Source: Streptomyces humi
GTDB taxonomy: Bacteria; Actinomycetota; Actinomycetes; Streptomycetales; Streptomycetaceae
Reading direction: 5' to 3'
NCBI RefSeq assembly: GCF_001005085.2
Contig: NZ_LBMU02000044.1
Span: 1-64,000 of the forward strand
DNA length: 64,000 nt
The notes under the pieces: generated by a model
Databases searched by the model: none
What the model saw: only the letters and a program-made list of their open reading frames with translations
Told to the model about the DNA's origin: nothing
Program-made: the position numbers and the translations under genes
Shown: piece after piece, positions 47,988 through 56,038 of the stretch
Numbering within the stretch: position 1 is the stretch's first letter
How the letters are laid out: each line of letters begins with the position of its first letter

Positions 47988-49474
47988 AGCTGGATCCAGG
48001 TCGTCTTGAGCTCGGTGTACTTGTCGATCGCGTGGGCGGACTTGTCCCGGCCGTTGCCGGACTGCTTCATCCCGCCGAAGGGCACGGTCAGGTCGCCCTC
48101 CTCGTAGCAGTTCACCCAGACCGTGCCGGCCTTCAGGGCCCGGGACACCCGGTGTGCGGTGGCCAGGTCGGAGGTCCACAGTCCGGCCGCGAGTCCGTAC
48201 TCGGTGGCGTTGGCGAGCCGGACCGCCTCGTCCAGGTCGTCGAAGGCGAGGACGGACAGCACCGGCCCGAAGATCTCCTCGCGGGCCAGCCGCATCCCGG
48301 GGTCGACGCGGTCGAAGACGGTGGGCCGCAGGTAGCTGCCGCCGGTCCCGGTCAGGGCGCGTTCGCCGCCGGTGCGCAGCCGGGCGCCCTGCTCGTGCCC
48401 GGTGGCGATGTGGTCCCGGACGCGCTCCAGGTGGGCCTCGCCGACCAGTGCGCCCATCTCGGTCGCCGGGTCCAGCGGGTCGCCGATCCGCAGTTCCTCG
48501 GCGCGGCGCACGATCGCGTCCGTGACGCGCTCGGCGATCGAGGAGTGGACCAGGAGCCGGGAGGGCGCGGTGCACATCTCGCCCTGGTTGAAGAAGATGC
48601 CCCAGGCGGCGGTGGCGGCGGCCGCGTCCAGGTCGGGGGCGTCCGGGAGGATGATGTTGGGCGACTTGCCGCCGAGCTCCAGCCAGACCCGCTTCAGGTT
48701 GGAGTCGGCGGAGTAGCGGAGGTAGTGGCGGCCGACGGCGGTGGAGCCGGTGAAGGCCAGCACGTCGATGTCCGGGTGGAGGCCGATGGCCCGCCCGGCG
48801 GTGGGGCCGTCGCCCGCGACCACGTTCAGCACCCCGGGCGGGAGTCCGGCCTCGGTCCCGATCCGGCCGAGGAGCAGGGCGGAGAGCGGCGAGGACTCGG
48901 ACGGTTTGAGGACGACCGTGCACCCGGCCGCGAGCGCCGGGGCCACCTTCCAGCTCGCGAGGGTGAGGGGGAAGTTCCAGGGGACGACCGCGCCGACGAC
49001 GCCTGTCGGCTCGCGGGTGACGAGGGCGAGGGCGTCGGGGGCGGTGTGCGGGGACTCGTCGGTGAGCTTGTCGGCGAGCTGGCCGTACCAGCGGAAGGTG
49101 CTGATCGCGGCGCGCAGCTCGATGGCGTAGGCCTCGGTGACGGGCTTGCCCATCTCCAAGGTGACGGTCAGGGCGAGCTCTTCCCGTCGCTCCTCTAGGA
49201 GTTCGGCGATCCGCAGCAGGATCCGGCCGCGTTCGGCGGGGGCGAGGCGGGGCCAGGGACCGGAGTCGAAGGCGCGGCGGGCGGCGGCCACGGCGTGGTC
49301 GACCTCCGCCTGCCCGGCGTCGGCGACCCGGGTGAGGAGCTGTCCGTCACGGGGGGACACGACGGCGAAGGCGGCCCCGCCGCCGGGTTCGGCGGTGCCG
49401 TCGATGTGGTGGTGCGTGGGCGGGTCGAGTGCCTTCGCCCGGCTGAGCAGTTCGTCGTGGGGGAGGTCCAGCAT
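47984..49474 (-). CDS. Aldehyde dehydrogenase (PuuC-like)
   Basis: A 496-residue NAD(P)-dependent aldehyde dehydrogenase. Catalytic Asn167 (PWNFPL), Glu266 (LELGGKSP) and Cys301 (NQGEMCTAPS) are all present. The cluster context (permease, gamma-glutamyl hydrolase) suggests oxidation of a gamma-glutamylamino-aldehyde, as PuuC does. Start ATG 49474 has a weak GGGAT upstream. Its stop overlaps the hydrolase start. It lies 61 bases after the permease on the same strand, so the three are likely one transcript from the operator-controlled promoter near 51030. Confidence 0.88.
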   Translation of the reverse strand: MLDLPHDELLSRAKALDPPTHHHIDGTAEPGGGAAFAVVSPRDGQLLTRVADAGQAEVDHAVAAARRAFDSGPWPRLAPAERGRILLRIAELLEERREELALTVTLEMGKPVTEAYAIELRAAISTFRWYGQLADKLTDESPHTAPDALALVTREPTGVVGAVVPWNFPLTLASWKVAPALAAGCTVVLKPSESSPLSALLLGRIGTEAGLPPGVLNVVAGDGPTAGRAIGLHPDIDVLAFTGSTAVGRHYLRYSADSNLKRVWLELGGKSPNIILPDAPDLDAAAATAAWGIFFNQGEMCTAPSRLLVHSSIAERVTDAIVRRAEELRIGDPLDPATEMGALVGEAHLERVRDHIATGHEQGARLRTGGERALTGTGGSYLRPTVFDRVDPGMRLAREEIFGPVLSVLAFDDLDEAVRLANATEYGLAAGLWTSDLATAHRVSRALKAGTVWVNCYEEGDLTVPFGGMKQSGNGRDKSAHAIDKYTELKTTWIQL

Positions 49475-49535
49475 GGTGATCCCGTCGGGGGGTCGGGGGT
49501 CCGGCCGCGCGGCGGCCGGACCCGGCGAGCGAGGG

Positions 49536-50978
49536 TCAGCGGCGGTGTACGAGGCGTGCGGTGCCGGCTCCGAGCAGCAGCACCACGGGGACGGCGAGCA
49601 CGAGCCAGGTGGCGGTGGTGGCGTCGCCGCCGATGAGGGTCGTGAAGTTGGTGAGGACGAGCCAGATCACGGCGGCGATGCCGAGGGCGCCGAGGGCCGG
49701 GGCGACCAGGGTGTTCCAGGGCCGGGTGTCGAGGCGTTCGCGGCGGAAGAAGACGATCACGGAGACCGAGGTGAGGAAGTACAGCAGCATGCAGGCCAGG
49801 ACCCCGACACCGCTGAACCAGGAGAACAGGGTGAGGACCGGGTCCTTGCCGGCGAGGGCGAAGGGCATCACCAGGAGCACGGCGATCACCGTCTGCACGA
49901 TGCCGGCGGCCCAGGGCGAGTGCCGCTGGTTGAGGCTGCGCAGCCGCCCCGGCAGCAGGCCCTCGCGGCTGAGCGAGAACAGGTAGCGGTTGGCGGAGTT
50001 GTGGAAGGCGAGGATGCCCGCGAAGAGGGAGGTGCCCAGCAGGATCGGCAGCACGTCGTTGACCCAGCCGCCGAACTGGGCGGCGATCGGCGCGAAGACG
50101 AACACCGTGGAGTCGCCGCCGGCGAGCGCCTTGCCCGCGGCGGCGGTGACCTTCGAGGGGCCGTACGACGAGACCAGCATCCACGACACGAAGGCGAAGA
50201 AGCCGGTGACCACGGTGACCGACAGATAGGTGGCGCGGGGCACGGTCCTGTGGGGCTCGCGGGCCTCCTCGCCGTAGATGGCGGTGGCCTCGAAGCCGAA
50301 CATCGAGGCGACGGCGAACATCAGCGCCACACCGGGTGCGCCCTGGAGCACGGCGCCGGGCGAGAAGGTGCCGCCGAGGTCGAGGCCCTCGGGTCCGCCG
50401 CCCTTGACGAAGGTGACCAGGGCGAAGACGAGCAGGATGCTGAACTCGGCGAGCACGAACACGGCGAGCACCTTGGCCCCCAGCTCGATTCCCGCCGCGC
50501 CCAGCACCTGGACGACGGCCATGGTCACCAGGGCCCACACCCACCAGGCCAGGTGCGCGCCGGAGTAGTGCTCGACGAGTCCGCTGACGGTGTACCCGTA
50601 CAGCCCGTACATCGCGGCCTGGACCGTGCAGTAGGCGAACAGCGCCACGGCGGCGCTGCCGCTGCCGATGGTCCGCCCGAGCCCCCTGCCGATGTAGGTG
50701 TAGAAGGCGCCCGCGTCGACGACGTGCCGGCCCATGGCCACGAAGCCCACCGAGAACAGCAGGATCACCGCTCCGGCGACGGCGTACGCGGCCGGGGCAC
50801 CGGGGCCGTTGCCGACCGCCACGGCGATCGGGACGGCACCCGCGATGCCGGTGAGCGGTGCCTGGGCGGACAGGACGAAGAAGAGGATGCCCAGGACACC
50901 CAGGGCGTTGCGTTTGAGGGTGGCCGCGGGGCGGCCCTCTCCGGTCTGCGGAGAGGCGTCGACCGTCTGACTGTCCAC
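49536..50978 (-). CDS. APC-family amine/amino acid permease (PuuP-like)
   Basis: A 480-residue, 12-helix transporter of the APC superfamily. Its N-terminal part LKRNALGVLGILFFVLSAQAP and the conserved FGFEATAIYGEEAREPHRTVPRA-type loop (in pieces: FGFEATAIYGEEA, then PHRTVPRATY) are typical. I prefer the GTG at 50978, placed five bases after AGGTGA; a GTG at 50987 has no ribosome binding site. It is the first gene of a three-gene unit with the aldehyde dehydrogenase and gamma-glutamyl hydrolase, suggesting uptake of the amine they degrade. A GTTTG...CAAAC-type operator lies 36 bases upstream. Confidence 0.87.
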   Translation of the reverse strand: MDSQTVDASPQTGEGRPAATLKRNALGVLGILFFVLSAQAPLTGIAGAVPIAVAVGNGPGAPAAYAVAGAVILLFSVGFVAMGRHVVDAGAFYTYIGRGLGRTIGSGSAAVALFAYCTVQAAMYGLYGYTVSGLVEHYSGAHLAWWVWALVTMAVVQVLGAAGIELGAKVLAVFVLAEFSILLVFALVTFVKGGGPEGLDLGGTFSPGAVLQGAPGVALMFAVASMFGFEATAIYGEEAREPHRTVPRATYLSVTVVTGFFAFVSWMLVSSYGPSKVTAAAGKALAGGDSTVFVFAPIAAQFGGWVNDVLPILLGTSLFAGILAFHNSANRYLFSLSREGLLPGRLRSLNQRHSPWAAGIVQTVIAVLLVMPFALAGKDPVLTLFSWFSGVGVLACMLLYFLTSVSVIVFFRRERLDTRPWNTLVAPALGALGIAAVIWLVLTNFTTLIGGDATTATWLVLAVPVVLLLGAGTARLVHRR

Positions 50979-51013
50979 TCGGATCACCTGCTGAGGGGAA
51001 GGGAGGAGTTTTC

Positions 51014-51027
51014 GTTTTGAGCCAAAC
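51014..51027. promoter_or_regulatory. Operator copy C of the catabolic regulon
   Basis: GTTTTGAGCCAAAC matches the reverse complement of GTTTGGCTTCAAAC (operators A and B) at 12 of 14 bases. On the minus strand the flank is also shared: ACTCGTTTGGCT occurs here and at operator A. It lies between the permease start and its likely promoter (a weak TTGCCA-N17-CACCAT on the minus strand, 51063-51035). Confidence 0.7.
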
Positions 51028-51118
51028 GAGTTGCCTTATGGTGGGCCGGAACTATCCATCTGGCAAGGGGGCGGGAAGGGGAATTTACGCCGGGGAAACC
51101 GCCCCGCCCGGGCATGAC

Positions 51119-51150
51119 GAACCCCCCGGCGCGACCACGACGGGGGGTTC
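51119..51150 (-). terminator. Terminator after the TetR gene
   Basis: A perfect 10-bp stem, GAACCCCCCG (51119-51128) with CGGGGGGTTC (51141-51150), and a 12-base loop start 14 bases after the TetR stop. It separates the TetR transcript from the permease operon that follows on the same strand. Confidence 0.75.
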
Positions 51151-51164
51151 CGGTCCGGGCACGC

Positions 51165-51791
51165 TCAGTCGCGGTCCTGCGGCGGCCGTTCACCCAGAGT
51201 GCGCAGCAGGGCGCGCAGTTCGGCCAGCGCGCCTTCGGTGTCCGCGCGGTCGCGGATGCCGGTGAGCTGGTGCAGTACGAGTCCGTCGAGCGCGGCGAAG
51301 ACCAGCCGGTTGAACGCCGGGCTCGCGTCGTCGGGCAGTATCCGGGCCAGTTCGCGCTGCGAGGCCCCGAAGTACTCGTCGTACAGCTCGCGGACCTTCG
51401 GCAGCAGCTCCGGACGGCGGCGGGCCTCCAGCAGCAGCTCGTACTGGTACGCCTGGACGTCCGCGTCGTCCTCGACCATGTCCGTCAGCCCGGTCACGAA
51501 GTCCTCGGGTTTCCCGGTGCCGGGCTCCAGCAGGCTGCTGCTCAGGCTGAGGCGCACGGCGTAGGCGAGGGACTCCTCGATCAGCGCGTCCCGGGAGCCG
51601 AAGTGGTGGACGACCAGGCCGTGGGTGACGCCGGCCTCCTCGGCCACGGCACGGTAGGTGAGATGCCGCAGTCCGCGCCGCCCGACGACCCGGACGGCGG
51701 CCTTGAGCAGCGCCTCGCGCCCCTCCCCGTACCCGAGCCGCTTGCGCGACCGGGCGTCGGACGGTTGCGGGGTGCCGGCGGATTCGGTCAT
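51165..51791 (-). CDS. TetR-family transcriptional regulator
   Basis: A 208-residue regulator. The helix-turn-helix is at residues about 22-68: LLKAAVRVVGRRGLRHLTY, then VAEEAGVTHGLVVHHFGSRDALI. A ligand-binding helical domain follows. ATG 51791 is preceded seven bases upstream by TAGGGT on the minus strand, a -10 that would give a leaderless message. It lies inside the catabolic cluster and is the best candidate to bind the GTTTG-N4-CAAAC palindromes, since TetR proteins bind such short dyads. Direct proof is lacking. Confidence 0.9.
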   Translation of the reverse strand: MTESAGTPQPSDARSRKRLGYGEGREALLKAAVRVVGRRGLRHLTYRAVAEEAGVTHGLVVHHFGSRDALIEESLAYAVRLSLSSSLLEPGTGKPEDFVTGLTDMVEDDADVQAYQYELLLEARRRPELLPKVRELYDEYFGASQRELARILPDDASPAFNRLVFAALDGLVLHQLTGIRDRADTEGALAELRALLRTLGERPPQDRD

Positions 51792-51810
51792 GGTCGCGAC
51801 CCTACCCGCC

Positions 51811-51826
51811 GGGTGCCGCGGCACCC
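51811..51826. promoter_or_regulatory. 16-bp perfect palindrome between FAH and TetR genes
   Basis: GGGTGCCGCGGCACCC is a perfect dyad in the 43-base gap between the FAH-family gene and the TetR gene. It is just upstream of the TetR -10 (TAGGGT, 51804-51799). It could be an attenuator for the upstream operon or a TetR autoregulatory site. Confidence 0.4.
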
Positions 51827-51834
51827 CGCGACGG

Positions 51835-52680
51835 CTACCGGCGGGGTGCGCGGATGCCACGGAACTCCCAGTCGCCGCCGAGCGCGGTGGACAGCACCTC
51901 CTCGGACTCGGTGGGCTGCGCGCCGACGTCGGTACGGATCGGGGTGGGCCCGGTGACGATGTGGTTGGTCAGCCGCCCGAGGCCCTCCACCTCCACCTCG
52001 ACGACGTCGCCGGGCCCGACCGGGCGGGAGTTGGCGGGGGTGCCGGAGAGCAGCACGTCACCGGGGTACAGCGTGATCGTGCGGGCGATGTCGGCGACGA
52101 GGTAGTGCATGTCCCACTTCATCTCGTCGGTCGAACCGTCCTGGACCACCTCGCCGTTGACGTACGTCCGCAGCCGCTTGCCGTGGAAGTCCCAGTCCGT
52201 GACCAGCCCCGGGCCCAGCGGGCACAGCGTGTCCGAGCCCTTCACCCGCAGCATCGACCCGGCGTCGGTGTCGCGGAAGTCGTGCAGGCCGTAGTCGTTG
52301 GCGACGGTGTATCCCGCGATGTACTCCCCCGCCTCGGCCGGGGAGACGTTCCGCGCGGTCCGTCCGATCACGATGGCGACCTCGCCCTCGTAGTTGAGCC
52401 ACTTGCAGCCCTCGGGCCGGACGACGGCGCCCCGGTGGGAGTTGAGGGAGGAGGTCGGCTTGTGGAAGTAGGTCGGCGTGTCGGGCAGGTCGATCCGGAA
52501 CTCGTCGACGCGGCTCCGGTGGTTGAGGTGGACGGCGATCACCTTGGACGGCACGACCGGAGGCAGGTGCTGGGCATCCTCGGTCTTCACCCGGCGCCCG
52601 TCCCCGGCGACGAGTTCGTCCCCGTCGACGGTGACCTGGACGGCGGCGCCGTCGAGGAGGATGCGGCGGTGTTCGGACAT
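51835..52680 (-). CDS. Fumarylacetoacetate hydrolase family protein (HpaG-like)
   Basis: A 281-residue enzyme with the FAH fold. NYEGEVAIVIGR carries the metal-binding Glu pair, and GYTVANDYGLHDFRD and LLSGTPANSRPVGPGD are typical of the branch of 2-hydroxyhepta-2,4-diene-1,7-dioate isomerase / 5-carboxymethyl-2-oxo-hex-3-ene-1,6-dioate decarboxylase (HpaG). It would act on the ring-cleavage product made by the adjacent dioxygenase and dehydrogenase. ATG 52680 follows AGGAGG. Last gene of the long minus-strand operon. Exact reaction is inferred from context. Confidence 0.85.
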   Translation of the reverse strand: MSEHRRILLDGAAVQVTVDGDELVAGDGRRVKTEDAQHLPPVVPSKVIAVHLNHRSRVDEFRIDLPDTPTYFHKPTSSLNSHRGAVVRPEGCKWLNYEGEVAIVIGRTARNVSPAEAGEYIAGYTVANDYGLHDFRDTDAGSMLRVKGSDTLCPLGPGLVTDWDFHGKRLRTYVNGEVVQDGSTDEMKWDMHYLVADIARTITLYPGDVLLSGTPANSRPVGPGDVVEVEVEGLGRLTNHIVTGPTPIRTDVGAQPTESEEVLSTALGGDWEFRGIRAPRR

Positions 52681-52691
52681 GGGCGGGCCTC

Positions 52692-53630
52692 CTAGGCGCG
52701 GCGGTGCGGGTGGTGGGGTGCGGCGGCTGTCGCCGGCCGGTCCGTGCCGGTCCAGCCGTCGGCGGGCCGGTCGAACCAGAGGTGGACCTGGCCGGTGCCG
52801 ACGGAGTTCTCGTACTGCCCGTACTGCCGGGCCCTGGCCACGCAGGCCCGTTCGCCGAGGGCGCCGGCCATCATCAGGTAGTGGAAGAACTTCGCCTCGG
52901 GCCGGAACTTCCAGAACGTGTCCATGGTGTCGAGGACCTGGTCGTGCCGGCCCTCCTTGAACCAGGCGATGCGCTCGTGATCCGCTTCCCGAGCCTCGGG
53001 TGTCCGGATGTGCACGGGGTCGCTGGCCTCGTGGTCGCGCAGTTCGCGCAGCGGCCAGAAGGTGTGCGAGAGGGCGCCGGAGGCGATGAGCAGCACCCGG
53101 CGTCCCGGCGTGGCGGCGATGCCGTCGGCGAGCGCCCGCCCCAGCCGCAGATGGTCCTCCATGTCCCCGGTCTGGCAGACCCCGATGGTCACCCACCGCT
53201 TGTCGGGCAGCCCTTCGCCCAGGTACTTCCAGAGGTTGATGGTGGCGTAGTAGATCGGCAGGTACTCGTCCTCGATCGCGGTGATCCAGGTGCCGTGCTT
53301 GTCGGCGAACTTCTCCATGTTGCGGGCGAGTTCGGGGTCGCCGGGGAAGTCGTACGGCATCCGGCACATGCCGCGCGGCAGTTCCTCGGAGGTGAACAGG
53401 CCGGCGCGCCGCTGCTGGGCGGTGACGACGAACTCGACGGTGGTGGCCCAGTGCGAGTCGAGGACCACGACGGTGTCGTAGTCGTCCCGTTCGAACACCT
53501 CGCGGCGCAGCTCCCGCAGCCCGGTGACAAGGGTGATCTCCTTGCCCTCGTTGAGTTCCAGCCGGTCGGCCTCCGGCAGCACGATGGTGGGGACGTGGGC
53601 GAGGAGCCCCGCCCCGACGATCTCACCCAT
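52692..53630 (-). CDS. Class III extradiol ring-cleavage dioxygenase
   Basis: A 312-residue LigB-type dioxygenase. N-terminal GLLAHVPTIVLPEAD supplies an iron-binding His, VVLDSHWATTVEF a second, and ASGALSHTFWPL the catalytic His region. The family cleaves catechols next to the hydroxyls (meta); homoprotocatechuate and protocatechuate enzymes are members. Together with the HpaE- and HpaG-like neighbours, 3,4-dihydroxyphenylacetate or a close analogue is the likely substrate. The start overlaps the upstream aldehyde dehydrogenase stop by eight bases. The C-terminal 40 residues, rich in Pro/His, are not conserved in what I recall of the family. Confidence 0.87.
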   Translation of the reverse strand: MGEIVGAGLLAHVPTIVLPEADRLELNEGKEITLVTGLRELRREVFERDDYDTVVVLDSHWATTVEFVVTAQQRRAGLFTSEELPRGMCRMPYDFPGDPELARNMEKFADKHGTWITAIEDEYLPIYYATINLWKYLGEGLPDKRWVTIGVCQTGDMEDHLRLGRALADGIAATPGRRVLLIASGALSHTFWPLRELRDHEASDPVHIRTPEAREADHERIAWFKEGRHDQVLDTMDTFWKFRPEAKFFHYLMMAGALGERACVARARQYGQYENSVGTGQVHLWFDRPADGWTGTDRPATAAAPHHPHRRA

Positions 53631-55083
53631 GGTCCTTCCACCCCTTCGGTGCGGTGACGGTGTTCTTCAGGTCGCAGTAGAAGTCGAAGCTCCAGGTGCC
53701 GCCCTCGCGGCCGACGCCGGAGAGCCGGGAACCGCCGAACGGCGCCTGGAGGTCCCGGACGAAGAAGCAGTTGACCCAGACCGTGCCTGCGACCAGCCGG
53801 GCGCCGACCCGTGCGGCGCGCTCGGGGTCACCGGTGGCGAGGGTGGCGGCGAGCCCGAACCGGGTGTCGTTCGCGAGCCGGACGGCCTCCTCCTCACCGG
53901 CGAAGGTCTGAAGGGTGAGGACCGGCCCGAAGACCTCCTCCTGGACGATCTCGCTGTCCTGCGCGACATCGGTGAGCAGGGTCGGCGCGTAGCACTGCCC
54001 GTCCCCGCGCTGTCCGCCGATGACGGCACGGGCCCCGGCGGCGAGCGCCCGTCGCACGAACCCGTCGATCTTCTCCAGCTGACGGGGGTGGATGTTGGGC
54101 CCGATGTCGGTGGCCTCGTCGCGTGGATCGCCCTGCACGAGCGCGCCCGCCTTCGCCACGAACCGGCGGGTGAACTCCTCGGCGACGGACTCCTCCACGA
54201 GGATCCGGGTGGCGGCGAGACAGACCTGCCCGGCGTTGTCGTACTGCTCCACCGCGAGGTCGACGGCGAGGTCCAGATCGGCGTCGGCGAACACCAGCAG
54301 CGGTGACTTTCCTCCGAGTTCGAGGCTCAGGGGCGTCAGGTTGGCAGCGGCCGAGCCGGCGATCCGCCGGGCCGTCGGCACGGACCCGGTGAAGCTGATC
54401 CGGCGCACGTCCGGATGCGAGGTCAGCGCGTCGCCGATCTCGGCGCCGTACCCCTGTACGACGTTGAGGACACCGGCCGGCAGCCCGGCCTCGGCGGCGA
54501 TGTCGGCGAGCAGGGAGGCGGTCAGCGGCGACCACTCGGCGGGCTTCAGCACCACGGTGTTGCCGGCGGCGAGCGCCGGGGCGACCTTCCAGGTGGCCAG
54601 CATGAGCGGGGCGTTCCACGGGGTGATCAGCACGGCGGGCCCGGCGGGGTCCCAGCTGACGTGGTTGGTGTGCCCGCGCGTCTCGAAGTCGTCGTGCTCC
54701 AGCGTCAGCAGCCAGTCGGCGAAGAACCGGAAGTTGTGGGCGACGCGGGGCATGACGCCGCGGCGGTGGGAGCGGAGCAGCGCGCCGTTGTCGGTGGTCT
54801 CGACGATCGCCAGCTCCTCGATCCGCTTCTCGACCCCGTCGGCGACGGCGTGCAGGAGACGGGCGCGTTCGGAACGGGAGGTGGCGGCCCAGGACGGGAA
54901 GGCGTCGCGGGCGGCGGCGACAGCGGCCCGCGCCTCGGCGGGGCCACCGCGGGCGATCTCACCGATCAGTCGCCCGTCGATGGGCGAGTGGTCGGCGAAC
55001 GTGTCGCCGGAGGCGACGCGTCGACCGCCGATCCAGTGCCGGGTGTCGACTGGCACACCGGCGACGACGATCTTGTCAGGCAT
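53623..55083 (-). CDS. Aldehyde dehydrogenase (HpaE-like semialdehyde dehydrogenase)
   Basis: A 486-residue NAD-dependent aldehyde dehydrogenase. ITPWNAPLMLATWK, the Glu in LSLELGGKSP and the Cys in NAGQVCLAATR are in place. Overall sequence resembles 5-carboxymethyl-2-hydroxymuconate-semialdehyde dehydrogenase, which would oxidise the ring-cleavage aldehyde. ATG 55083 has GGAGA eight bases upstream; an in-frame ATG at 55098 has none. The 3' end overlaps the dioxygenase gene. It is separated from the upstream gene by a 132-base gap with a strong hairpin. Confidence 0.87.
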   Translation of the reverse strand: MPDKIVVAGVPVDTRHWIGGRRVASGDTFADHSPIDGRLIGEIARGGPAEARAAVAAARDAFPSWAATSRSERARLLHAVADGVEKRIEELAIVETTDNGALLRSHRRGVMPRVAHNFRFFADWLLTLEHDDFETRGHTNHVSWDPAGPAVLITPWNAPLMLATWKVAPALAAGNTVVLKPAEWSPLTASLLADIAAEAGLPAGVLNVVQGYGAEIGDALTSHPDVRRISFTGSVPTARRIAGSAAANLTPLSLELGGKSPLLVFADADLDLAVDLAVEQYDNAGQVCLAATRILVEESVAEEFTRRFVAKAGALVQGDPRDEATDIGPNIHPRQLEKIDGFVRRALAAGARAVIGGQRGDGQCYAPTLLTDVAQDSEIVQEEVFGPVLTLQTFAGEEEAVRLANDTRFGLAATLATGDPERAARVGARLVAGTVWVNCFFVRDLQAPFGGSRLSGVGREGGTWSFDFYCDLKNTVTAPKGWKDHG

Positions 55084-55140
55084 GAGAAGGGTCTCCATTC
55101 AGACGAAGGGTCCGGTCACTCACTTCAGGTCAGGGGTGCT

Positions 55141-55168
55141 GGGGGTACCCCCGGCCGAAGGCCGGGGG
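55141..55168. repeat. Palindromic intergenic element of Streptomyces type
   Basis: GGGGGTACCCCC is followed by CCCCCGGCC-GAA-GGCCGGGGG, a perfect 9-bp stem with a 3-base loop. Elements of this sequence are, in my experience, frequent between Streptomyces genes. Here it lies inside an operon and could stabilise mRNA or partly terminate. Confidence 0.6.
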
Positions 55169-55215
55169 AGGAACCGCGCGGCCGGCCGCGAACGGCCCGG
55201 ACCCGACCGCGCACC

Positions 55216-56028
55216 TCACTCGGCAACCGCTCCGGACGTCCCGCTCTCCAGCAGCCGTCCCCCGTCCCAGACCACCCCGACCTGCCGGTAGTACGCGGCG
55301 ATCGGCTCACGGACCTCCAGCCGGGCCAGCTCCTCCGTAGGCGCCTCGAACAGCTCCAACTCGGCATCACCGACCCACGGTTGACCGCCCTCGAAGTCCG
55401 CGGCCCCGGACTCGATCAACTCGTCCAGCGCCAGCCCCTTCCCCTTCTCGATCGACGGCAGCCACCGGTGATGGACCATCGGGTGCGCGTTGACGAACCC
55501 GTTCGTCCCGGAAGGCTCCCGCAACGTCACCACGGCCTGCGCCAACCGCCGGTCCGCGGCCGCCAGCGTCGCCCCGAACCGCGCCCCCGCCTCGATCCGC
55601 GGAGCCGGCCCGTGCGGATGCGGCCGCGTCTGGTGGATGGAACCGAGCTTCTTCGGATACCCCTGGTGCAGTCCGCGTGCGATCGCGAAGTCCTTGTCCA
55701 CCCAGATGTGGACGCACCGCGAGTACGTCTGCCCCCGGTACGCGCAGCGCACGACCGCGAAGGCCTCCTTGTACTGGGAGAGCACCGGATCCAGCAGCTC
55801 CTCCCCCGACGCCGAGCAGGACTGCCAGTCGGCCCAGATCAGGGCCACCGCACCGGGATCCTCGTTGGCCAGTGCCAGCGGCTCGGGCAGCAGTTCACGC
55901 ACCCGCGCCGGATCCGTGCGGTACTCGACGGTCAGCAGATCACCGGAGTACCGCCAGGGCGGCGAGGGAATCAGCGACGAGGCACCGCTCGCCGTCTTCG
56001 GATGGAAGTAACCACGGAGACTGGCCAC
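55216..56028 (-). CDS. Acetoacetate-decarboxylase-fold protein
   Basis: A 270-residue protein of the acetoacetate decarboxylase superfamily. The catalytic lysine region is intact (QGYPKKLGS, Lys126-Lys127), and an acidic segment (SQYKEA) matches the family's conserved Glu. Some members decarboxylate beta-keto acids; others catalyse aldol/hydration chemistry through the same Schiff base. In this operon it may decarboxylate or hydrate a ring-fission product, replacing HpaH/HpaF-type steps that are missing. GTG 56028 follows AAGGAG. Function inferred, fold well supported. Confidence 0.82.
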   Translation of the reverse strand: MASLRGYFHPKTASGASSLIPSPPWRYSGDLLTVEYRTDPARVRELLPEPLALANEDPGAVALIWADWQSCSASGEELLDPVLSQYKEAFAVVRCAYRGQTYSRCVHIWVDKDFAIARGLHQGYPKKLGSIHQTRPHPHGPAPRIEAGARFGATLAAADRRLAQAVVTLREPSGTNGFVNAHPMVHHRWLPSIEKGKGLALDELIESGAADFEGGQPWVGDAELELFEAPTEELARLEVREPIAAYYRQVGVVWDGGRLLESGTSGAVAE

Positions 56029-56038
56029 TTGGGGCTCC

